Assembly: GCF_000235625.1 (NCBI RefSeq)
Contig: NZ_AGTR01000044.1
Coordinates: 62,001 to 126,000, forward strand
Source of the DNA: Marinobacter manganoxydans MnI7-9
GTDB taxonomy: Bacteria; Pseudomonadota; Gammaproteobacteria; Pseudomonadales; Oleiphilaceae
Direction of reading: 5' to 3'
Length of the DNA stretch: 64,000 nt
The notes beneath the pieces were generated by a model. It made no database searches. It had not been told where the DNA came from and worked only from the letters and a program-made list of their open reading frames with translations. The position numbers were made by a program, and so were the translations under genes. Shown here piece by piece: positions 55,612-64,000 of this stretch (its first letter is position 1; every line of letters starts with the position of its first letter).

Positions 55612-57288
55612 ATGACCGGAAAGAAAAAATCCGCCCAGGCCTCGGTAGAGGCCATGTATCGCGTATTCACGGTGCCCGAGGCGCCGGAATCGACGCTGAG
55701 CCGGATTGACCAGAACATCTCCCGCAATCTTGCAGGCTTTCTGCAGGAGCACATCGTTGCGGTAGAACGGGACCTCTCGGATGTGGAGAAAGACTTCTCC
55801 GACTACAGCATTCCCGAGAAGCCGGTCTTTGTGTCTGAACAGGCCCAGTTCCTGCTCGACAAACTGGTGGCCAACTCCGTTCACACCGCCTCACCAGCCT
55901 TTATCGGGCACATGACCTCAGCGCTGCCGTATTTCATGCTGCCGCTGTCGAAAATCATGATTGCCCTGAACCAGAACCTGGTCAAAACCGAAACCTCCAA
56001 GGCGTTTACACCCATGGAGCGCCAGGTGCTGGGCATGATTCACCGGCTGGTATACCAGGAAGACGGCGCCTTCTACCGCAAGTGGATGCACGACCCCCGT
56101 TACGCCCTGGGTGCCATGTGCTCTGGTGGCACAGTCGCCAACCTCACCGCCCTGTGGGTCGCCCGCAACCGGGCCTTCCCGGCCGAGGGTAGCTTCCGCG
56201 GACTGCACCAGGAAGGCCTGTTCCGGGCTCTGAAATACTACGGCTACGAAGGCGCCGCCATCGTCGTCTCGCGCCGCGGCCATTATTCCCTGCGCAAAGC
56301 CGCCGACGTACTCGGCCTGGGCCGGGAATCCCTGATTCCCGTGGATACCGACGACGAAAACCGCATCAACACCGATGCCCTGCGGGACAAGTGCCTGGAA
56401 CTGCAGCGCCAGAAAATCAAAGTCATGGCCATCTGCGGCGTGGCCGGCACCACCGAAACCGGCAACGTCGACCCTCTGGACGCCATGGCCGACATCGCCC
56501 GCGAATTCGGCGCCCACTTCCACGTGGACGCCGCCTGGGGCGGGCCCACGCTGTTCTCCCGCACCTACAAACACCTGCTGCGCGGTATCGAGAAGGCAGA
56601 TTCCGTCACTTTCGACGCCCACAAACAGCTCTACGTCCCCATGGGCGTGGGCCTGGTGGTCTTCCGCGACCCGAGCCTCGCCAGCGCCGTGGAACACCAC
56701 GCCCAGTACATCATCCGTAAAGGCTCCCGGGACCTGGGCAGCACCACCCTCGAGGGCTCACGGCCCGGCATGTCCATGCTGATCCACTCCGGCCTGAAAA
56801 TCCTGGCCCGGGAAGGCTACGAGATCCTGATCGACCAGGGTATCGACAAGGCCAAGACCTTCGCGGAAATGATCGAAGCAGAACCGGATTTCGAACTGGT
56901 CACGAGACCGGAACTGAACATCCTGACCTACCGCTACTGCCCGGAAAACGTCCAGGAAGCCCTCGCCTGCGCCGACCCGCTGCAGGCGGAAAAGCTCAAC
57001 ACCTGTCTGAACCGGATTACCAAGTTCATCCAGAAAACCCAGCGGGAACGGGGCAAGGCGTTCGTGTCACGTACCCGACTGGAGCCGGCCCGTTACTACA
57101 ACTTCCCGTGCATCGTGTTCCGGGTGGTACTGGCCAACCCTCTGACGACCAAAGAAATCCTGGCCGACATCCTTTCGGAACAGAGAGAGTTATCACGGGA
57201 TGAGGGCATAGAGGATGAGATCAGCATCCTGCACCAGATGGCGGATGCGGTATTGAAGCAGGCGACGCCGAACGCGAGACAGGCCTGA
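55612..57288 (+). CDS. panP: PLP-dependent decarboxylase, PanP/glutamate-decarboxylase-like
   Basis: The 558-residue group II decarboxylase has VDAAWGGPTLFS (the cofactor-pairing Asp) and FDAHKQLYVPMG with the Schiff-base Lys. The N-terminal FTVPEAPESTLSRIDQNISRN and the HTASPAFIGHMTSALPYFMLPLS segment are those of PanP, which makes beta-alanine from aspartate in bacteria lacking PanD. Substrate (aspartate or glutamate) is inference. The ATG at 55612 has GTGAG eight bases upstream; a GTG at 55603 is also possible. Confidence 0.82.
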   Translation: MTGKKKSAQASVEAMYRVFTVPEAPESTLSRIDQNISRNLAGFLQEHIVAVERDLSDVEKDFSDYSIPEKPVFVSEQAQFLLDKLVANSVHTASPAFIGHMTSALPYFMLPLSKIMIALNQNLVKTETSKAFTPMERQVLGMIHRLVYQEDGAFYRKWMHDPRYALGAMCSGGTVANLTALWVARNRAFPAEGSFRGLHQEGLFRALKYYGYEGAAIVVSRRGHYSLRKAADVLGLGRESLIPVDTDDENRINTDALRDKCLELQRQKIKVMAICGVAGTTETGNVDPLDAMADIAREFGAHFHVDAAWGGPTLFSRTYKHLLRGIEKADSVTFDAHKQLYVPMGVGLVVFRDPSLASAVEHHAQYIIRKGSRDLGSTTLEGSRPGMSMLIHSGLKILAREGYEILIDQGIDKAKTFAEMIEAEPDFELVTRPELNILTYRYCPENVQEALACADPLQAEKLNTCLNRITKFIQKTQRERGKAFVSRTRLEPARYYNFPCIVFRVVLANPLTTKEILADILSEQRELSRDEGIEDEISILHQMADAVLKQATPNARQA

Positions 57289-57341
57289 AGAGTCCAGAAG
57301 ACTTAGCCATGGCGATTTTAGGCAACAACCATGGCTCAGTT

Positions 57342-57448
57342 GAGCCGGGCGGGGGATGGTTCAAAAACTGTGCGGAGCCAGGGATGGCGGAGCCAAGCGT
57401 ACAGGGACGTATTCACAGCGTGTTTTTGAACCATCCCCCGCCCGGCTC
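57342..57448 (-). repeat. variable-arm stem-loop element, copy E
   Basis: Arms at 57342-57368 and 57422-57448 pair perfectly over 27 bp; the arm starts GAGCCGGGCGG and ends TTCAAAAAC. The 53-base core, on the minus strand, starts ACGC, has TAC/GTA around GTCCCT (57400-57411) then GCCA-TCCC-TGGC (57377-57388), and ends CGCACA. It separates the convergent PanP and small-protein genes, where a terminator would be expected, but no U-run follows either arm. Confidence 0.9.
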
Positions 57449-57475
57449 GCTTCTCCCAAGCCTGCAGACAAGGCC

Positions 57476-57742
57476 TTAGTACAGGGCCTCTTCATCATCC
57501 AGAACATCATGGATGATATCCAGGAACATCTTATCCGCCTCACTCCAGTTCTCGGGAATCCGGATATTGGTGCTGGCACTGATTTCCTGCGCAATCAGCT
57601 CCTCGGCATTCGGCTGACCCCGGTGCTTGCGAGCAATCTCCATGGACTTGACGGCAATGGTCGGGTCGCTCAAAACCTTCTTGATGAAGGTCCTCAGCTC
57701 ATTAATCATCTTCGCCTGACGGCCTTCAACGGATGAACTCAT
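57476..57742 (-). CDS. conserved-looking small protein, unknown function
   Basis: The 88-residue protein is soluble, largely helical and has no recognised domain. NELRTFIKKVLSDPTIAVKSMEIARKH and the acidic end LDIIHDVLDDEEALY look like real protein rather than chance frame. GGAG lies five bases before the ATG. The PiT transporter gene lies upstream on the same strand. Confidence 0.7.
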   Translation of the reverse strand: MSSSVEGRQAKMINELRTFIKKVLSDPTIAVKSMEIARKHRGQPNAEELIAQEISASTNIRIPENWSEADKMFLDIIHDVLDDEEALY

Positions 57743-57831
57743 ACTTCACTCCACGGACAAATAGGCTTGAGGGGTGAAACACCCCTTTTTACAGATAGTA
57801 TGACCAAACTCGGTTTATACAACCAGCCCGG

Positions 57832-59391
57832 TCAGATCAACAAGCCTCGCAGGGTGAAGAACAGAATCGCTGCCATAATGGCCGATGCCGGTACGGTGAT
57901 GATCCAGGCTGCGGCAATGCGCACCAGATGCGAACGCTTCACCAGCTCTTCCCGGTAGATCTTCTTCAGGCGTTTACGCTCGGACTTGGACAGAGGGACC
58001 TGCTTTTTCTTCTTGGCCCGCTTGAGCAGGTTCTCCATCTCCTCAACCGACGCATTGCGGAAATCATCCAGGAACGGCTTCAGACGCTCCTGCTCGGCAG
58101 GATCATGGTGCTCCATGATCTTGTGCAGCTGGGTTGCGTAGTTGGACTTCAGGTACTCCCGAAGGAAGCCAACGCCGAACACGCCACCAATCGCGATATG
58201 GGTGGAGCTAACAGGCAGGCCAAGCTGAGACGCAAGGATCACCGTGAGCGCTGCCGAAAGCGCGATGCAGAACGCCCTGGTCTTATCCAGTTCGGTGATT
58301 TCGCTGCCGACGGTCTTGATCAGGCGTGGGCCGAACAGCATCAGGCCAACGGCCAGACCCAGGGCACCCACCATCATGACCCACAGGGGAATATTCGCTG
58401 ACATAACCACCGAATCAGCCGAGAGGGCATCGTTAATGGCAGCGAGCGGACCAATGGCGTTCGCCACGTCGTTGGCGCCGTGGGCGAAACTCAGCAGCGC
58501 CGCGGCAAAAATCAGCGGCCAGGTGAACAGGGCGTTTACCCCGGCGGAGCTGTTTTCCATGGTCGAGGCCATGCGACCCACCAGGGTACGCATGACAAAG
58601 AACACCACGGCGGCGGCAGCGAGGCCGATCAGAGTCGCTTCCATAAAATCGACTTTGACGATTTTCTTGACGCCCTTGATCATCAGATAGGTGCCGAAAG
58701 CCCAGGCCATAATTGCGACCAGCCAGGGCACGAACGTGCGGGCGGCCGGAATGACCTCCTTGCGATAAAGCACGGTCTTCTTGATCGCGAACAGGAACAG
58801 GGCCGCCAGCGCACCACCAAGAACCGGGGAAATCACCCAGCTGGCGGCAATCTTGCCCATCACCGCCCAGTCAGCGATACCCCAGCCGCCGGCAGCGATA
58901 CCGGCGCCGAGAACACCACCAACGATGGAATGCGTCGTGGAGACAGGGGCTCCCATCCAGGTGGCCAGGTTCAACCAGAGCGCACCCGCCAGCAAGGCTG
59001 CGGTCATCAACCAGACAAAAGCCCGGCCTTCTTCAAGGCTCGAGGGATCGATGATGCCGCCCTTGATGGTGGAAACCACGTCACCGCCGGCAATGATTGC
59101 GCCGCTTGCTTCAAAAATGGCGGCAATCACCACGGCCGCACCCAGGGACAGGGCCCCGGAACCAACAGCAGGCCCTACGTTGTTGGCAACGTCGTTGGCG
59201 CCGATATTGATCGCCATGTAACCGCCAATGACCGCAGCGGCCATCAGCAGCATGTTGTTAGGCATTCCCTGACTGAAAGATCCGACAGTCAGCCACACGC
59301 CAAGTAGGAAAAGCAGGCTGATGCCGACCCTGTATCGTTCCGTGGTAGGGCTGGTGAGAAGGGTATCCAGTAATCCGCTCGAACGGGCCAT
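57832..59391 (-). CDS. pitA: inorganic phosphate transporter, PiT family
   Basis: The 519-residue membrane protein has the two PiT signatures GANDVANNVGPAVGSGALSL (near residue 65) and GANDVANAIGPLAAI (near residue 305), each half of an inverted repeat, about 12 spans in all. A C-terminal hydrophilic Lys-rich region between about residues 420 and 480 is cytoplasmic. It imports phosphate or metal-phosphate with protons or sodium. ppk lies 8 kb away. Confidence 0.93.
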   Translation of the reverse strand: MARSSGLLDTLLTSPTTERYRVGISLLFLLGVWLTVGSFSQGMPNNMLLMAAAVIGGYMAINIGANDVANNVGPAVGSGALSLGAAVVIAAIFEASGAIIAGGDVVSTIKGGIIDPSSLEEGRAFVWLMTAALLAGALWLNLATWMGAPVSTTHSIVGGVLGAGIAAGGWGIADWAVMGKIAASWVISPVLGGALAALFLFAIKKTVLYRKEVIPAARTFVPWLVAIMAWAFGTYLMIKGVKKIVKVDFMEATLIGLAAAAVVFFVMRTLVGRMASTMENSSAGVNALFTWPLIFAAALLSFAHGANDVANAIGPLAAINDALSADSVVMSANIPLWVMMVGALGLAVGLMLFGPRLIKTVGSEITELDKTRAFCIALSAALTVILASQLGLPVSSTHIAIGGVFGVGFLREYLKSNYATQLHKIMEHHDPAEQERLKPFLDDFRNASVEEMENLLKRAKKKKQVPLSKSERKRLKKIYREELVKRSHLVRIAAAWIITVPASAIMAAILFFTLRGLLI

Positions 59392-59598
59392 AACAGCTCA
59401 GGTCTCGTTTAGTCTGTGGGGATTGGGAGCGAGCTCTGTCGCGCGGCAACTATAAAATTTTTGACATGAAAATGAAATAAAACGGTCACATTTCACACAA
59501 AGTAAACACATCACAGACGGAACTGCAAAAATTCACTAAATTGACCCATAATTCCGGCGAATAGCGTCAAAATTATAAAAATAGCAAACAAGGTCTCC

Positions 59599-60702
59599 AT
59601 GCCCCATCCAACTTCCTCCGGGCAGCTCGCTGCCGGCGAACGGGAAGATGCCCAGGTCTCGCGACTTCTGACCTGGCTGTCTGCAACCGCCATTGGTTTC
59701 CTGATTGGCATCGGCGCCAAGGCCTGGTTCGCCGGGCACTCGACCCATGCCTGGGTGCTCTGGTCTTTTATCGGCCTGATTGCCCTGAACATGCTTTACT
59801 TCGCCAGCACCGGAAACCGTGCCCTCCAGAAAGCAGGGATGATCGTGATTGTGGGGCTGCTTTTCACCTACCTGATCGCCTCCGGCGGCGAGAGCAACAC
59901 CGGGCCACTCTGGTTTTATGTCTTCCCCCCTCTCCTGTTTTATCTGACCGATCTCAAAACCGGCACGGCGGTTCTGCTTTTCTGCTACCTCGTTGCCGTC
60001 GTGGTGTTCCAGTTTCCCGGGCTTCCTCTGGTCTCCGCGGAATACAGCATGGATTTCAAGATCCGGTTTTTCGCAGCCCTGACCTTCGAATCCATTTTCT
60101 GTTTCGTGCTTGAAGCCAGCCGCCTGAAGGCACGCAATGAACTTCTCACCCTCGCCGAAACCCATGAGCATGCAGCACGAACCGACGAACTCACCGGGCT
60201 GGCCAACCGGCGCGAAATGCAGAACCGCCTGGCGATGGAGTTTTCCCGTTACCAGCGTTCCGGCCACCATTTCTCCATTGCCCTGATCGATCTGGACCTG
60301 TTTAAACAGATCAACGACCAGTTCGGCCACGATGCCGGTGATGACGTCCTGCGCGAGTTCGCCGGACTGATAAGAACGGTGATCCGGCAGGCGGATGTCG
60401 CAGCCCGGTGGGGCGGTGAGGAATTTCTGGTGTTGTTGCCGGATACCTCCCTGTTGCAGGCGCTGACCCTGGCAGAGCGGTTGCGTTCTGACGTGTCCAG
60501 GCATGCGTTCCGGTTCAGGGATCAGGCATTGCCGGTGACCATCAGTGCCGGCGTCTGCTCCATTGCCAAGGCCCGCTCACTGGACGATCTGCTCAAGCAG
60601 GCCGACCTGCATCTCTACAATGCCAAGGAATCCGGACGTAACCGGATAGCGCCCCGGGTCCGAAGCCAGGAAACCGACTCTTCGCCCTCGCCGTCTCCTT
60701 GA
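59599..60702 (+). CDS. membrane diguanylate cyclase
   Basis: The 367-residue protein has about five membrane spans (residues 30-175) then a GGDEF domain. RTDELTGLANRREMQNRLAME starts it, and RWGGEEFLVLLPD is an intact active site. RQAD five residues before GGEEF is a match to the inhibitory I-site RxxD. It should make c-di-GMP, with product inhibition. The N-terminal input domain is of unknown specificity. Divergent from the PiT gene. Confidence 0.9.
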   Translation: MPHPTSSGQLAAGEREDAQVSRLLTWLSATAIGFLIGIGAKAWFAGHSTHAWVLWSFIGLIALNMLYFASTGNRALQKAGMIVIVGLLFTYLIASGGESNTGPLWFYVFPPLLFYLTDLKTGTAVLLFCYLVAVVVFQFPGLPLVSAEYSMDFKIRFFAALTFESIFCFVLEASRLKARNELLTLAETHEHAARTDELTGLANRREMQNRLAMEFSRYQRSGHHFSIALIDLDLFKQINDQFGHDAGDDVLREFAGLIRTVIRQADVAARWGGEEFLVLLPDTSLLQALTLAERLRSDVSRHAFRFRDQALPVTISAGVCSIAKARSLDDLLKQADLHLYNAKESGRNRIAPRVRSQETDSSPSPSP

Positions 60703-60781
60703 GGCGGCAAAGCACTCCCGCTATGATCGTGCGCCACCGAACGACCGTAAGGTCATTCCTCAGGCGACGAATGGATAACCT

Positions 60782-61228
60782 ATGACATCAATCAGAATCC
60801 TGGTGGGCAGCGTCTATGGCGGCGCGCTCCTGACGGCCAGAACGCTCAAGAAAGAGCTTGAGGGGGAAGGTCACCACGTGACCGTGTTGGAAAATCCGGC
60901 ACTGGATGACATCACGTCGAACAACGATGCGCTACTGGTATGCACATCGACAACCGGACAGGGCGAGCTTCCGGCCAATCTGCTGCCCTTCTACCTGGAC
61001 CTGAGGGACCAGTTGCCACAACAACCCGGCCGGCCGTTTGGCATCATCGTCCTGGGTGACAGCTCCTACGGAGATACTTTCTGTGGCGCTGGCGACCTCA
61101 TGGAGGAAGCGCTTTACGAAACCGCTGCCCGTAAGGTTGGTGACACGCTTCGGATTGATGCCCTGGAAACCATGGAACCGGAGGCCGAAGCGCTGCCCTG
61201 GGTCCGGGGGTGGCTGGAGCAGATCTGA
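60782..61228 (+). CDS. flavodoxin / MioC-like protein
   Basis: The 148-residue FMN-binding protein has LVGSVYGGALLTART for the phosphate loop, TSTTGQGELPANL and LGDSSYGDTFCGAG for the isoalloxazine site, as in MioC and YqcA. Such small flavodoxins carry electrons, for example to biotin synthase. The partner is unknown. The ATG comes 42 bases ahead of the DISM gene by its stop. Confidence 0.86.
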   Translation: MTSIRILVGSVYGGALLTARTLKKELEGEGHHVTVLENPALDDITSNNDALLVCTSTTGQGELPANLLPFYLDLRDQLPQQPGRPFGIIVLGDSSYGDTFCGAGDLMEEALYETAARKVGDTLRIDALETMEPEAEALPWVRGWLEQI

Positions 61229-61309
61229 GACACGGCTACAAAAATTTGCCAATCAGGCTCTGCCAGCGACTTGAGCCGCCAAAGACGACACGCCATACTC
61301 CCAGAGACA

Positions 61310-63889
61310 ATGACAATTAAGCGGTACGACGTGGCATCCACCCTCTGGCTTCGTTTACTGATAACACTTTTGCTGTTATCCGGCCTGTCCGCCCCATCCT
61401 TCGGGGCCGAGGATTCCTATGTTCCGCAAATCGAGTACCTGCGCGTTGCCCCCGACAACAAGCTGACGGTCAGTGAAGCCCTGGCCTCCGACAGCTGGCA
61501 AACTCTCGAGGAAAAAAGTCCGAATTTTGGCTATATCCGCGATACCGTCTGGCTTCGGTTTCCGGTATCGCAGCCGGCGACCATCAACCTTCTTGAAGTT
61601 CGCTACTCGCAATTGGATAAAGTGACCTTCCACCTGATTGAGAACGGCCGAATCGCACGGCGGGTGGAGACCGGAGACCACGTTCCGTTTGAACAGCGCC
61701 CGATACTGCACCGCCATTTCCTGTTCCCCTTCGAGCAAAGCATAGCCAGCGAGTACCAGATTCTGCTGGAGGTGCGCACCGAGGGGGCCATGCAGATTCC
61801 GGTTCGTCTCTGGAACGCCCAGGCGTTCTTCGAGCATTCTTCCACCGAAGACCAGATGCACGCGCTTTACTACGGCATCCTGATCACGGTGATTTTCTTC
61901 AACCTGTTTATTTTTGCCGCGCTACGAGAGCCGGTATACCTGCTCTACGTGCTCTCGACACTCGGCTATCTATTACTTATCGGAAGCCTGAATGGCTCAA
62001 CTTATCAGTTTCTCTGGCCTGACAGCCCTGCCCTACAGAATCAGATCATGTTGCTGGCTGTGCCTTTCTCTCTTTTCTTCACCCTGGTGTTCTCCCGCTC
62101 ATTCCTGAAACTTGAACACACCGGGCCTGTTCTGAACCGGCTCGTACTGTTCATGATCTCACTGAATGCAGTGGTTGGTCTGATGACATTCTTTCTGGAC
62201 TACAGCACGGGCAGCCGACTGACCGTGGCCCTGGCAATACCCAGCTGCCTTTTGCTCACTGTTCTGGGGCCCGTGCAATGGTGGAAGGGGAACCCGCAAG
62301 CCGGTTATTACACGGTGGCCTGGGCGGCACTGACGCTGGGCAGTGCAATAACCGCGGCCAACAAGTACGGCTTGCTGCCCAACAATTTTGTGACCACCTA
62401 CGGCATGCAGATCGGATCAGCACTGGAAGCCATTCTGCTCACCCTGGCCCTGGCGGCGCGGCTTTACCAGGAACGGCAGGACAAGGTGGACGCCCGGGAA
62501 GCCGAACTGAATGCCCTGGCGGCACGGCGGTCAGCAGAGCTGAAGCTGATGGATCATGCGCTGCACAATCCGCTCACCGGACTTCCCAATCGGGGCAGCC
62601 TGGAGATGATGCTGAACGACCTGATGCTGCGCAGCCCCGAGCGACGCTATGGCGTGGCCGTCATCCACCTGAACAACCTGCAGTCGGTCACCAAAACCCT
62701 CGGGCACCGCAACAGTGACCGGATTCTGGAACTGGCGTCCAAGCACTACAACGCCGTGGCGCGAGAACTGCCGGGCGCGATGGCGGTGGAACAGAGCGAC
62801 CAGCGTAATTTCTACCTGGCATCACTGGATCCTCAGACATTCGCGTTTATTGTCGACGCCGATGCCACAGGCTCCGTGCCAAGGGCGATTCTCAAGGCCC
62901 TGGAAGGCATACGCTACCCGATTGACTATCTGGGCATGCAGATTCCCCTGGACCCCAGGCTTGGGGTGGCAATCTTCCCGGAGCATGGTACGGATGCCAA
63001 CACCCTGATACGCCGTGCGGTGATCGCCGAAGGATCGGATTCTGCGCGGGAGCGGGGTCTTGCCTATTACAAGTCCAAGAAAGACTCCTACAGCGCCGAC
63101 CGGCTAACCATGGTGTCGGAGCTTCGACATGCCCTCAACACCAACGAGCTCGCTCTGTTCATGCAACCCAAGCAGAGCCTGAAAACGGGTCGAATCGTCG
63201 GAATTGAGGTTCTGATCCGGTGGCCCGGCCGGGCAACCCCCATCCGCGCCGATGAGATTGTCAGTCTGGCGGAACAGACCGGTCTAATTAAACCTCTGAC
63301 CCGGTGGGTCATTGAGCAATCACTGGAATTGCGCTCACACTTACTGGAGCGCGGCTGGCCCCTGAACATATCCATCAATATTTCGCCCAACAACCTGCGG
63401 GAACCGGACTTTCCCATCTTTGTTCAGCGTCTGATGAACAGCTATCACAGCCATCAGGGCTCGATTATTTTCGAGGTAACGGAAACGTCCATGATGCAGG
63501 ACCCGGGCAACTCCCTGCGAGCGCTGAACTCACTCAGCGCCACCGGCATTCCGGTTTCGATCGATGACTTTGGGTCCGGCTACTCTTCACTGTCCTACAT
63601 CAAGCAGCTACCTGCGAGCGAGGTCAAAATCGATCGGTCGCTGGTCACCGAGCTGAACACCGAGGCGGAGGACCGCGTGATCGTCCAGACCACGATAGAC
63701 ATGTGCCATAGCCTCGGCTACCAGGTGGTGGCCGAAGGCGTCGAGGATGAGGTCACCGCCAATCTGCTCAGGGACATGGGTTGCGACATGATCCAGGGCT
63801 ACCTGCTGACACCGCCACTGCCCTTCGACGAAATGATGGATTGGCTTGATAAGAATCACCAGCAGCCGGACCATCGCAAACTGGGCTAG
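61310..63889 (+). CDS. 7TM-DISM sensor with degenerate GGDEF and intact EAL domain
   Basis: From the ATG at 61310 the protein has 859 residues: a signal peptide ending in GAED, a periplasmic DISM-type sensor (about 30-165), seven membrane spans (about 175-395), a GGDEF-like domain and an EAL domain. The GGDEF site reads LDPQTF, so cyclase activity is unlikely. The EAL motifs IEVLIRW, INISPNNL, FEVTETSMM, DDFGSGYSSL, KIDRSL and EGVEDE are preserved, predicting a c-di-GMP phosphodiesterase. An in-frame TTG at 61271 is a weaker start. Confidence 0.88.
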   Translation: MTIKRYDVASTLWLRLLITLLLLSGLSAPSFGAEDSYVPQIEYLRVAPDNKLTVSEALASDSWQTLEEKSPNFGYIRDTVWLRFPVSQPATINLLEVRYSQLDKVTFHLIENGRIARRVETGDHVPFEQRPILHRHFLFPFEQSIASEYQILLEVRTEGAMQIPVRLWNAQAFFEHSSTEDQMHALYYGILITVIFFNLFIFAALREPVYLLYVLSTLGYLLLIGSLNGSTYQFLWPDSPALQNQIMLLAVPFSLFFTLVFSRSFLKLEHTGPVLNRLVLFMISLNAVVGLMTFFLDYSTGSRLTVALAIPSCLLLTVLGPVQWWKGNPQAGYYTVAWAALTLGSAITAANKYGLLPNNFVTTYGMQIGSALEAILLTLALAARLYQERQDKVDAREAELNALAARRSAELKLMDHALHNPLTGLPNRGSLEMMLNDLMLRSPERRYGVAVIHLNNLQSVTKTLGHRNSDRILELASKHYNAVARELPGAMAVEQSDQRNFYLASLDPQTFAFIVDADATGSVPRAILKALEGIRYPIDYLGMQIPLDPRLGVAIFPEHGTDANTLIRRAVIAEGSDSARERGLAYYKSKKDSYSADRLTMVSELRHALNTNELALFMQPKQSLKTGRIVGIEVLIRWPGRATPIRADEIVSLAEQTGLIKPLTRWVIEQSLELRSHLLERGWPLNISINISPNNLREPDFPIFVQRLMNSYHSHQGSIIFEVTETSMMQDPGNSLRALNSLSATGIPVSIDDFGSGYSSLSYIKQLPASEVKIDRSLVTELNTEAEDRVIVQTTIDMCHSLGYQVVAEGVEDEVTANLLRDMGCDMIQGYLLTPPLPFDEMMDWLDKNHQQPDHRKLG

Positions 63890-63893
63890 CCGG

Positions 63894-64000
63894 CTAGGAC
63901 CTCTGACGAATCAGTGCTTCCTGGGTAGTGGATGCCACCAGCACACCGTCCTGATTGAAGAAATTACCCCGATTGAATCCCCGTCCGGCCGAAGCGCTGG
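63894..64000 (-). CDS. tesB: acyl-CoA thioesterase II, 3' end only
   Basis: Only the last 34 codons are inside the window. They read [20 protein letters not shown] and continue [13 protein letters not shown] before the stop, which is the conserved C-terminal double-hotdog end of TesB, including the NRGNFFN and EALIR elements. The enzyme hydrolyses medium and long acyl-CoAs. The rest lies beyond the edge. Confidence 0.85.
   Translation of the reverse strand, partial: SASAGRGFNRGNFFNQDGVLVASTTQEALIRQRS

Overview
The window looks like a chromosomal segment of a moderately GC-rich marine gammaproteobacterium, most probably Marinobacter or a close relative. The evidence is the gene content and gene order (crp-osmC-speD, radC-rpmB-rpmG, coaBC-dut-algC-argB-argE-argA, dsbA-cytochrome c4-engB), Pseudomonas/Marinobacter-style proteins (Vfr-like CRP, long AlgC, PanP, Lif-type foldase) and several c-di-GMP proteins. 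The genus is an inference from remembered protein families; no search was possible. No tRNA, rRNA, CRISPR, transposase or prophage gene was seen.

Layout. 1-1.7 kb: minus-strand hydrolase (cut by the window edge) and an M14 carboxypeptidase-like protein. 2-5.1 kb: a ProXWV-type quaternary-amine ABC transporter with a strong stem-loop after the binding-protein gene. 5.2-9.9 kb: envelope and metabolic singletons (SBP-like lipoprotein, MliC-COG3650-META lipoprotein, GST, fatty acid hydroxylase, lysophospholipase-like hydrolase). 9.9-12.5 kb: modABC. 12.5-16.8 kb: crp/vfr, OsmC, speD, pirin, prkB. 16.8-20.5 kb: a giant PilZ-DUF1631-GGDEF-EAL protein with degenerate catalytic motifs. 20.7-31.1 kb: a lipoprotein peptidase, then the minus-strand series argA, argE, hypothetical, argB, algC, dut, coaBC. 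31.3-35.8 kb: radC, rpmB-rpmG, an EEP nuclease, dsbA, cytochrome c4, engB. 35.8-40.3 kb: a gluconate operon (TRAP dctPQM, gntK, gntR) with a perfect GntR palindrome at its promoter, but gntR carries a one-base frameshift. 40.6-45.4 kb: TetR regulator, coniferyl-type aldehyde dehydrogenase, Tat-signal protein, GMC oxidoreductase. 45.7-50.8 kb: coaD, YdgA-like protein, ppk, hemB. 50.9-57.7 kb: Lif foldase, small acidic protein, TetR plus AidB-like acyl-CoA dehydrogenase, DUF503 protein, PanP-type decarboxylase, a small conserved-looking protein. 57.8-64 kb: PiT phosphate transporter, diguanylate cyclase, flavodoxin, 7TM-DISM GGDEF-EAL protein, and the 3' end of tesB.

The most unusual feature is a dispersed family of five intergenic elements (about 23.1, 42.9, 45.4, 54.9 and 57.3 kb). 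Each has 27-29 bp inverted-repeat arms that differ completely between copies but pair within a copy, around a shared core folding into at least two small hairpins. One core hairpin shows compensatory changes between copies (for example a GCGCCA stem against a GCAAAACA stem around the same TCCC loop). One copy has an enlarged core with three further hairpins. They lack a U-tract after the stem, so they are not ordinary intrinsic terminators. I do not recognise a published name for them.

Functional links: CoA biosynthesis genes recur (coaBC, coaD, and PanP as a possible beta-alanine source); phosphate and polyphosphate genes (PiT, ppk) lie within 10 kb; and three c-di-GMP multidomain proteins show a spread of states, from a probably active cyclase (GGEEF with an I-site), through a probable phosphodiesterase with a dead GGDEF, to a protein with both domains degenerate.
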